10,004 nt of DNA from assembly GCA_946480065.1 (NCBI GenBank), contig CAMLJA010000053.1, positions 1 through 10,004 of the forward strand, in the 5' to 3' direction. Both the position numbers and the translations under genes were made by a program. Source of the DNA: an uncultured Thermomonas sp. Lineage in GTDB: Bacteria; Pseudomonadota; Gammaproteobacteria; Xanthomonadales; Xanthomonadaceae. The notes below the pieces were generated by a model. That model had not been told where the DNA came from. It did no database searches and was given only the letters and a program-made list of their open reading frames with translations. This document shows, one piece after another, positions 1 to 4,958 of the stretch. Within the stretch, counting starts at the first letter, position 1; each line of letters begins with the position of its first letter.

Positions 1-37
1 ACGGGAAGCGGAACAGCGTGAGGTTGCGGAAGAACAT
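1..37 (-). CDS. rdgC: RdgC, recombination-associated protein (5' end only, cut by window edge)
   Basis: Only the first 12 codons lie in the window. Read on the minus strand from the ATG at 37-35 they give MFFRNLTLFRFP, followed by one base of codon 13. From memory this matches the start of xanthomonad RdgC (compare MLWFKNLMVYRL in E. coli). RdgC is a ring-shaped, nucleoid-associated DNA-binding protein that modulates RecA-dependent recombination. A Shine-Dalgarno AGGA (plus-strand TCCT at 44-47) sits 6 bases before the start. The gene follows ttcA on the same strand after a 75-bp gap containing a strong stem-loop, so it may be co-transcribed with ttcA or served by its own promoter. The identification rests on 12 residues plus the ribosome binding site. 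The residue pattern is distinctive, but no domain can be inspected. Confidence 0.72.
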   Translation of the reverse strand, partial: MFFRNLTLFRFP

Positions 38-54
38 CGGGAATCCTGTGGAAG

Positions 55-82
55 GGCCTTCGCCAGCGGAGCGGCGAAGGCC
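55..82 (-). terminator. Perfect 10-bp stem-loop between ttcA and rdgC
   Basis: GGCCTTCGCC (55-64) and GGCGAAGGCC (73-82) are perfect reverse complements around an 8-base loop. The element lies 30 bases past the ttcA stop and 7 bases before the rdgC ribosome binding site. No T run follows the stem on the minus strand, so it does not look like a canonical intrinsic terminator. It could be a weak terminator, a 3'-end stabiliser of ttcA mRNA, or an intercistronic element that lowers rdgC expression relative to ttcA. The pairing is certain; the role is inferred. Confidence 0.45.
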
Positions 83-112
83 GGGCGGAAATGCGGGAAA
101 CGCGGCGCGGGA

Positions 113-1054
113 TCAGGACTTCAGGATGTCCAGCCCGTCGTGGTTGCGCACGGGATGCAGGACCATCGCCACCGGTTCGGGCGCGTCGGGCGCACCGGCC
201 AGCCATGCGTGCGCGTCGGGCAGTGCCGTGTCGCCGCGCCTGCCGAGGGCGAGGAAGTCGAACAGCTTCGGGTCGCTGAGCTGCGACGGGCGGATGTCGC
301 CCAGCGCGCGCGCCATCGTCTCGATGCGGCCGGGGGTCTCCTTCTCCCACTGCGCCAGCATCCTCGATACCTGCTTGCGCTGCAGGTTCTCCTGCGAGCC
401 GCACAGGTTGCAGGGAATGATCGGGAAGCCCTTCGCCTCGGCATAGGCCTCGATGTCGGCCTCGCGCACGTAGGCCAGCGGACGGATCACCACGTGCTTG
501 CCGTCGTCGCTGAGCAGCTTGGGCGGCATGCCGCTCAACTTCGCGTGGAAGAACAGGTTGAGGAAGAAGGTGCTGACCAGGTCGTCGCGGTGGTGGCCCA
601 GCGCGATCTTGGTGAAGCCGTGCTGCCCGGCGTAGGTGTACAGCGCGCCGCGGCGCAGCCGCGAGCACAGCGAGCACATGGTCTTGCCTTCCGGGATCAC
701 CCGGCTGACCACCGAGTAGGTGTCCTGCTCGAGGATGTGGAAGTCCACCCCGATCGCGCGCAGGTACTCCGGCAGCACGTGCTCCGGGAAGCCCGGCTGC
801 TTCTGGTCCAGGTTGACCGCGGTGATGCTGAAGCGGACCGGCGCCTTCTTCTGCAGCTGCAGCAGGACGTCCAGCATGGTGTAGCTGTCCTTGCCGCCGG
901 ACAGGCAGACCATGACCCGGTCGCCGTCCTCGATCATGCCGAAGTCGGCGATCGCCTTGCCCACCTGGTGGCGCAGGCGCTTGGCCAGCCTGTCGGCCTC
1001 GCGCTTGCGCGTGCGCGGCTGGGGATCGGCGGCGGGGGCGGCGGCGGTGTTCAT
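113..1054 (-). CDS. ttcA: tRNA 2-thiocytidine(32) synthetase TtcA
   Basis: The 313-residue product is an ATP-dependent, iron-sulfur-dependent tRNA thiolase that converts cytidine 32 in the anticodon loop of certain tRNAs to 2-thiocytidine; it acts in the cytoplasm. The N-type PP-loop SGGKDS is at residues 52-57, followed by YTMLDVL. The family's two cysteine pairs are present as CSLC (C127, C130) and CNLC (C215, C218), which in TtcA hold the Fe-S cluster. The GHHRDD motif is at 153-158. Length and domain order are normal and complete. The N-terminal 20 residues are Ala/Pro-rich and may be disordered. The start is the ATG at 1054-1052, only about 10 bases after a good -10 hexamer, so the leader is very short. 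It is divergent from the DUF465 gene and followed by rdgC on the same strand. No key residue is missing. Confidence 0.97.
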   Translation of the reverse strand: MNTAAAPAADPQPRTRKREADRLAKRLRHQVGKAIADFGMIEDGDRVMVCLSGGKDSYTMLDVLLQLQKKAPVRFSITAVNLDQKQPGFPEHVLPEYLRAIGVDFHILEQDTYSVVSRVIPEGKTMCSLCSRLRRGALYTYAGQHGFTKIALGHHRDDLVSTFFLNLFFHAKLSGMPPKLLSDDGKHVVIRPLAYVREADIEAYAEAKGFPIIPCNLCGSQENLQRKQVSRMLAQWEKETPGRIETMARALGDIRPSQLSDPKLFDFLALGRRGDTALPDAHAWLAGAPDAPEPVAMVLHPVRNHDGLDILKS

Positions 1055-1063
1055 CGGTCCGCC

Positions 1064-1069
1064 ATTTTA
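1064..1069 (-). promoter_or_regulatory. Candidate -10 box for ttcA
   Basis: On the minus strand TAAAAT (1069-1064) matches the sigma-70 -10 consensus at 5 of 6 positions and is the only AT-rich spot in the 57-bp divergent gap. Transcription would start around 1058-1056, leaving a leader of only a few bases before the ttcA ATG. No convincing -35 is visible 17 bp upstream. No strong Shine-Dalgarno precedes the ATG (only GGCGGA), which fits a leaderless or near-leaderless transcript. Confidence 0.4.
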
Positions 1070-1099
1070 ACCGTCGCGGCCGCGCCGCTGCCGGCGCGC

Positions 1100-1105
1100 T
1101 ATGCT
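1100..1105 (+). promoter_or_regulatory. Candidate -10 box for a leaderless DUF465 transcript
   Basis: TATGCT at 1100-1105 ends six bases before the ATG at 1112. With the usual 6-7 base distance from the -10 box, transcription would begin at the A of the start codon. No Shine-Dalgarno sequence lies before this ATG (CTCGGCCG), so translation of a leaderless mRNA is the simplest reading. The hexamer matches TATAAT at 4 of 6 positions, including the first two and the last. Confidence 0.35.
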
Positions 1106-1111
1106 CGGCCG

Positions 1112-1330
1112 ATGAACCAGCCCACCGACCCGGCGGAACTGTCGCGCATCGCGCGCCGGGTGGTGGAGCTGCGCCAGGCCCACCGCGACCTGGACGTTGC
1201 CATCGCCCGCCTGCAGGCCGACATCCAGGCCGACGAGCTGGCGCTGAAGCGGCTCAAGAAGCGCAAGCTCCAGCTGAAGGACCAGATCGCCTGGCTGGAG
1301 AACGCGCTGATCCCCGACGAGCCGGCCTGA
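1112..1330 (+). CDS. DUF465 (YdcH-like) small coiled-coil protein
   Basis: A 72-residue protein with the DUF465 signature: an AHRDLD motif early on, then a heptad-like helix with the conserved core LKRLKKRKLQLKDQI, ending in LIPDEPA. Family members are about 70 residues and are widespread in proteobacteria. Their molecular function is not established, so none is assigned. The whole chain is predicted to be two helices, probably a helical hairpin or coiled coil, with no signal peptide or membrane segment. The start at 1112 is chosen because the DUF465 homology begins there; the same frame is open far upstream, but that part is antisense to ttcA. It is divergent from ttcA and ends 25 bp before the convergent kinase gene's stop. 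The start has no ribosome binding site and appears leaderless. Confidence 0.9.
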   Translation: MNQPTDPAELSRIARRVVELRQAHRDLDVAIARLQADIQADELALKRLKKRKLQLKDQIAWLENALIPDEPA

Positions 1331-1355
1331 GCGGCGCGCGGGGACAGCGGGCGGC

Positions 1356-4091
1356 TCAAGGCATCCGGCCCAGCGCGGCCAGCAGGCGGTCCGGCACGGC
1401 CAGCAGCGGACTGGACGGCGGCACCGTCGCGAGCAGCTGCGCGCGGCAGCGGCGCGCGCTGGCCAGGGCGGCGGCGCGGTCGCCGCGCGCCAGCCGCAGC
1501 CGCCCGTCCAGGCATTCGGCAGTGGCCAGGGTCAGCGGGCTGGCGTCCGGCTCGGCGGCCAGCCGCCGCAGGCGCTCGATGTAGGGCTGCGCGCGCGCGT
1601 CCTCGCCCAGCGCGAGGTGGGTGGCGGCGTAGCCGGTCCAGTGCGGTTCCCGCAGGTACGGGAAATCCTGGTCCAGCCCCAGCGCGACCAGGCCGTCGAA
1701 CGCGCGCATGGTCCCGCGCGCCGCCGCCGCGTCGCCGGACTCCGCGGCGGCGGTCATCGCGGCCAGCGCGGCGCGGATCGTCCACTGCTCCCAGCCGGTC
1801 TTTTCGAACAGCGCGCGGTACGCCGGTTCGGCCAGGGCGCGGGCCTGCCGCCACTGCCCGCGCGCCAGCAGCGATTCGGCGAGGAAGATGTCCGGCACGC
1901 GGCCCTGCGGATGCGCCTTGCCGGCAACGGCGGCGAACATCCCGCCGGCGCGCAGCAGTTCCGCCCGGCCCGCGTCTTGCCGGCCGGTCAGCAGCAGCAG
2001 GCGTCCGTGGTCGGCCAGCGCCCAGGCCAGGTCCATGCTGGACCCGGGCCTGCGCGAGATCAGCGCCAGCCGTTCGCCCGCGGCGCGCTCGGCCGCGGCC
2101 AGCCGCCCCGCCTGCGTGAACAGGATCGAGGCGAACCAGGTGGCGTAGTTGCGGGTCTCCTCGTCGCCGCTGGCGCGGGCGCGCCGCAGCACCGGTTCCA
2201 CCCGCGCGATGCCGCGGGCGACATGGCCCTCGCGGCTGTCGACGATGGCCAGGAACGCGTCGGGGAAGTCCGGCACCAGCCCGGCCGCCAGGTAGTCCGC
2301 GCGCGCCCGGTCGCACGCGCGCCGGCGCAGCGCGGGGTCGCCCTGCCAGACCTGCGCCATGCAGTACTGGCCGCTGGCCGCGGCGATCTCCGCCGGGTCC
2401 GGCGGGCGCATGGCGCGCAGCAGCGCCAGCTGCTTGCGCCGTTGCGCCACGCTGGCCTCGAAATCGTTCAGCCCGCCGTAGATGGCGCCCAGCGACCCGT
2501 GGATCGCGCCGGCGGTTTCCGGGTCGTGGCCGAAGCGCGCGTCCACGTCCGCGGCGGCGTTGTCGATGGCCTGGCGCAGGCTGATGTCGCCGCCGTGGCC
2601 GCCGACGTAGGGATCCGCCTGGCGCAGCACGCCGTCGGTGAGGAACTCGATCAGCTTGCCCGCCTTGCGGGTCTGGCGGTCGGCGCGCGCCGCCTCCGCC
2701 ACCGCGGTGCGCCGCGCCTGTTCGGCCAGCCGGTACATGCCGGCCATGCCGACCAGGCCCAGGGTGGCCGCCACCGTCGCGGTCAGCCACAGGTGGCGGC
2801 GGGTGCGCTCGCGCAGCAGCGCCTGTTCGCGCCGCTCGGCCAGCGCGCGTTCCTCCTGCACCTGCGCCCGCTCGGCGCGGCGCGCGTCCAGCGTGCGCAG
2901 GTGGTGGGCCAGGGTGCGCGCGTCGAGCTGCCGCCGCTCCGGGTTGGACGCCGCCGCCAGCGCGATGTCCTCGCGCAGCAGCGGGTCGTCGACGTCGCTT
3001 TCCCACCCCGGCGCCAGCGGCCGCCGCAGGTTGCCCACCACCAGCTGGTACAGCAGCACGCCCAGCGCGAACACGTCGCTGCGCACCGTGGGCTCGTCGC
3101 CGGCGATCACCTCCGGCGCCACGTAGAGCAGGCTGCCCGCGCGCGCGCCGTTGCCACCGGCCAGGGTGAAGGTCAGGCCCAGCTCGGCCAGGCGCGGCGA
3201 CAGCGCCGCCTCGCCGGCGCCGAGGTCGGACAGCACCAGCCGCGGGTGGCCGTCGGCGTCGACCACCGGGTACAGGTTCTCCGGCTTCAGGTCCTTGTGG
3301 ATCACGCCGATCTCGTGCAGCCCGGCCACGGTGTCGCACAGGTCGGCGCACAGCGACAGGCGCGCATCGAGCTCCAGCCCCGCCAGTCCGCCGCGCGCCA
3401 GCGCCCAGTGCGCCAGGTGGCCGTCCTCGAAATACGGCAGCTCGATGAAGAACGGCGGCTTGCGCAGGTTCCAGTCCAGCACCCGGGCCACCCGCGGCAG
3501 GTCCGCCTTGACCGCGTGGATGTAGCGGGTCAGCGCGATCTCGCGCTTGATCGCGTGCAGGCCGGCCTCGCCGTCGGCGAACTTGAAGGCGTGCGCCTCG
3601 CCGTCCTGCGACACGGCCAGGAAAATGACCCCGGAACTGCCGGCGCCCAGGCGCCGCTGCAGCCGCCAGCCGGGCCGGTGCGGGACCGGATCGCCCTCGC
3701 GCAGGCGCAGGGCCTCCTCGGGATGCGCCAGCACCGGGCCGATCGCGGGCTGCAGCTGGACCGCCGCGGTCAGCCGGTAGCCGTAGCCGTGCACCACCCG
3801 GATGGCTTCGCCGTCGGCCCCCAGCGCCTGGCGCAGGCGGCTGATGGCCTTGGCCAGCGAGTTTTCGGAGACCACCCGCCCGGGCCAGCCGGCCTCCAGC
3901 AACTCGTCCTTGGTGACCACCTCGCCGGCGTGGCGCAGCAGGGCCAGCAGCACGTCGTAGCTGCTGCGGTCCAGCTCCACCGGCTGGCCGTCCCGCCGCA
4001 GCTGGGCCAGGGCCTCGTCCAGCGCCACCTGCCCGAAGCGCCAGATCCCGGATGGCAGCCGGCCGTCCGGGGCGCCGGTCGTTGTCTCCAT
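1356..4091 (-). CDS. Membrane-anchored winged-helix transcription factor / Ser-Thr protein kinase fusion with helical-repeat C-terminus
   Basis: The 911-residue product has four visible parts. Residues 15-110 are an OmpR/CadC-type winged helix (LLALLRHAGEVVTKDELLEAGWP; NSLAKAISRLRQALG; VHGYGYRL wing). Residues 142-400 are a Hanks-type kinase: GAGSSG loop (149-154), K170, helix-C E184, HKDLKPEN (265-272, D267 and N272), DLG (289-291), APE (325-327), D339. Residues 402-432 are a charged, probably coiled linker, and 434-453 one hydrophobic span preceded by arginines, predicting the N-terminus inside. Residues 458-911 are helical and TPR-like, probably periplasmic. All catalytic residues are present, so kinase activity is plausible. 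The ATG at 4091 follows GGGGGAG (4101-4095). The CadC-like layout suggests a one-component sensor with kinase output. It is divergent from the adhesin operon, whose regulation is a likely job (inference). Confidence 0.88.
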   Translation of the reverse strand: METTTGAPDGRLPSGIWRFGQVALDEALAQLRRDGQPVELDRSSYDVLLALLRHAGEVVTKDELLEAGWPGRVVSENSLAKAISRLRQALGADGEAIRVVHGYGYRLTAAVQLQPAIGPVLAHPEEALRLREGDPVPHRPGWRLQRRLGAGSSGVIFLAVSQDGEAHAFKFADGEAGLHAIKREIALTRYIHAVKADLPRVARVLDWNLRKPPFFIELPYFEDGHLAHWALARGGLAGLELDARLSLCADLCDTVAGLHEIGVIHKDLKPENLYPVVDADGHPRLVLSDLGAGEAALSPRLAELGLTFTLAGGNGARAGSLLYVAPEVIAGDEPTVRSDVFALGVLLYQLVVGNLRRPLAPGWESDVDDPLLREDIALAAASNPERRQLDARTLAHHLRTLDARRAERAQVQEERALAERREQALLRERTRRHLWLTATVAATLGLVGMAGMYRLAEQARRTAVAEAARADRQTRKAGKLIEFLTDGVLRQADPYVGGHGGDISLRQAIDNAAADVDARFGHDPETAGAIHGSLGAIYGGLNDFEASVAQRRKQLALLRAMRPPDPAEIAAASGQYCMAQVWQGDPALRRRACDRARADYLAAGLVPDFPDAFLAIVDSREGHVARGIARVEPVLRRARASGDEETRNYATWFASILFTQAGRLAAAERAAGERLALISRRPGSSMDLAWALADHGRLLLLTGRQDAGRAELLRAGGMFAAVAGKAHPQGRVPDIFLAESLLARGQWRQARALAEPAYRALFEKTGWEQWTIRAALAAMTAAAESGDAAAARGTMRAFDGLVALGLDQDFPYLREPHWTGYAATHLALGEDARAQPYIERLRRLAAEPDASPLTLATAECLDGRLRLARGDRAAALASARRCRAQLLATVPPSSPLLAVPDRLLAALGRMP

Positions 4092-4152
4092 GCACTCCCC
4101 CGGCGCTTCCGCAGGCCGCCAGCTTGTCCCAGCGCCAGCGCCGCGACAAGCC

Positions 4153-4182
4153 GCTTTCAGAACCTTTCACAAGTTTTCCCGG
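4153..4182 (+). promoter_or_regulatory. Candidate operator: three 10-bp phased TTTC half-sites
   Basis: GCTTTCAGAA (4153-4162) and CCTTTCACAA (4163-4172) are adjacent 10-bp direct repeats identical at 8 positions. GTTTTCCCGG (4173-4182) continues the phase with TTTC at the same place. Tandem 10-11 bp half-sites are the usual binding pattern of OmpR/PhoB-class winged-helix proteins, and the neighbouring gene product carries such a domain. The repeat is plain in the sequence; the assignment to that regulator is inference. Confidence 0.4.
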
Positions 4183-4191
4183 GCCGGGAAA
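4175..4191. repeat. Inverted repeat TTTCCCG-GGC-CGGGAAA
   Basis: Perfect 7-bp arms (4175-4181 and 4185-4191) flank a 3-base centre in the divergent control region, overlapping the third phased TTTC motif. The tight spacing suits a DNA-bound dimer or a short RNA hairpin. Which of the two applies cannot be told from sequence. Confidence 0.5.
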
Positions 4192-4193
4192 GA

Positions 4194-4208
4194 CCGGTCA
4201 GGAACCGG
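4194..4208 (+). repeat. Small hairpin CCGGT-CAGGA-ACCGG
   Basis: Perfect 5-bp arms enclose the loop CAGGA. The loop contains AGGA, which would be the Shine-Dalgarno sequence for an alternative ATG at 4210, in frame with the 215-residue protein. The arms are short and could arise by chance in GC-rich DNA. Confidence 0.3.
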
Positions 4209-4227
4209 CATGCCCCACTGCGCGGCA

Positions 4228-4248
4228 GGCCGGCGATGCGCGCCGGCC
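4228..4248 (+). repeat. Stem-loop just upstream of the 215-residue ORF start
   Basis: GGCCGGCG (4228-4235) and CGCCGGCC (4241-4248) form a perfect 8-bp GC stem with loop ATGCG. It ends 5 bases before the AGGGGG ribosome binding site (4254-4259). In the mRNA it could affect ribosome access, or, if translation starts at 4210, it would lie inside the coding sequence. Confidence 0.4.
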
Positions 4249-4263
4249 CCACCAGGGGGCGGC

Positions 4264-4911
4264 GTGATCGTGGGGGTGTCCATCCATCGCCAGGGCGAAA
4301 GGCAGCGCTGGCCGGCCGTGCTCCGGCAGGCCCAGCGGGCTGTGGCCGACGCGCTGGCGCCGGTGGCCGCGAACCCCGGCCCGGGCCGGCAGGCCTACCT
4401 GGACTGGCTGGCGGGGGAATCCGCCATCTCCCAGCGCTGCGCCGAGGCATTGGAGGCGGTGGCCGGCTGGCACGGCCGCCAGCCGGAACTGCACGCGACC
4501 GCCCGCGAGTGGGCCGCCGAGCTGCGCGACCTGGCCCGGCTGGCGGCGGCCGACGTGCGCGCGCTGGGCGGGATCGCCTCGGCGCCGCCGCCGCTGCTGG
4601 AGGAGTGGCGGCTGTTCCTGGAGCAGGCCAGCCGCTGCCACCGGGCGGGCGAGGCGCTGGGCGCGGTCGCGCTGCACGCCTGGCGGCTGCCGGGCCGCGC
4701 CGGCCCCGCGCTGACGGCCCTGCTCGGGCAGCCGGCGGTCCGTACCGCCAGCCGCTACCTGGCGCGCCGCTGCCGGGACGACGACCCGGAGACGCGCACC
4801 TGGCGCGACGCCCTCCTGGGGGCCTATTCCGACACCGCCCTGGCCGCCGGCGCCCAGCGCGCAGCGGCCTGGGGCCTCGCCGGCCTGCCCCCCGCCCGGC
4901 CGGCGCCATGA
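4264..4911 (+). CDS. Unrecognised 215-residue all-helical protein, first gene of the adhesin operon
   Basis: I do not recognise this protein. Starting at GTG 4264 (AGGGGG at 4254-4259) it has 215 residues, rich in Ala, Arg and Leu, and looks like an all-helical soluble domain: helices about 12-35, 41-69, 74-102, 109-138, a stretch near 146-170, and 180-206. There is no signal peptide or membrane span. Notable points are a Trp-rich pattern (W16, W48, W69, W83, W115, W140, W180, W203), cysteines at 59, 125 and 170, and HRAGEALGAVALHAW at 126-140. An in-frame ATG at 4210 with AGGA (4200-4203) is a rival start, giving 233 residues, but the extra N-terminus looks non-coding (rare codons such as CGA and CCA). 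Faint resemblance to helical heme-oxygenase-like folds is only an impression. It lies 43 bp before the adhesin gene, so a link to adhesin production or regulation is inferred from position only. Confidence 0.65.
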   Translation: MIVGVSIHRQGERQRWPAVLRQAQRAVADALAPVAANPGPGRQAYLDWLAGESAISQRCAEALEAVAGWHGRQPELHATAREWAAELRDLARLAAADVRALGGIASAPPPLLEEWRLFLEQASRCHRAGEALGAVALHAWRLPGRAGPALTALLGQPAVRTASRYLARRCRDDDPETRTWRDALLGAYSDTALAAGAQRAAAWGLAGLPPARPAP

Positions 4912-4958
4912 CCTTCCCGCAACCGACGCACCACCAACCCACAGGGGACTTCGAATGA
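4908..4958 (+). other. Candidate 16-codon linking ORF, MTFPQPTHHQPTGDFE
   Basis: The ATG at 4908 overlaps the upstream gene's stop as ATGA (4908-4911), and its own TGA (4956-4958) overlaps the adhesin start as ATGA (4955-4958). It therefore joins the two genes by two four-base overlaps and could couple their translation by termination and reinitiation. There is no Shine-Dalgarno before its ATG. The adhesin start has its own AGGGGA (4943-4948), which lies inside this mini-ORF. It may be chance in a short GC-rich gap. Confidence 0.25.
4943..4948 (+). promoter_or_regulatory. Ribosome binding site of the adhesin gene
   Basis: AGGGGA lies 6 bases before the ATG at 4955 and fixes the start of the adhesin: the next residues form a classical signal peptide with no upstream in-frame alternative that would keep it intact. 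Confidence 0.7.

Larger units (their letters stand above)
4092..4263. promoter_or_regulatory. Divergent control region between the kinase/regulator and the adhesin operon
   Basis: This 172-bp gap separates divergent starts and is clearly less GC-rich between 4151 and 4192. It contains TTTC at 4155, 4165 and 4175 (10-bp phasing), ACAAG or its complement at 4123, 4146 and 4169 (23-bp spacing), and three tight inverted repeats at 4175-4191, 4194-4208 and 4228-4248. I see no convincing sigma-70 -35/-10 pair in either direction; TTGTGA on the minus strand (4172-4167) is a possible -35 for the kinase gene but lacks a good -10. Promoters must lie here if the genes are transcribed divergently, but their exact sites are not readable. 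Confidence 0.5.

Noticed and set aside
1099..4170. A 1023-codon minus-strand frame overlapping the kinase gene in another register
   Set aside because: Low-complexity Arg/Ala/Gly/Pro sequence with no motif. The frame of the 911-residue product carries all winged-helix and kinase motifs.
1617..4958. A 1113-codon plus-strand frame opposite the kinase gene
   Set aside because: It is an antisense shadow of a well-supported multidomain gene. Only its last 16 codons (4908-4958) are retained, as a possible separate mini-ORF.
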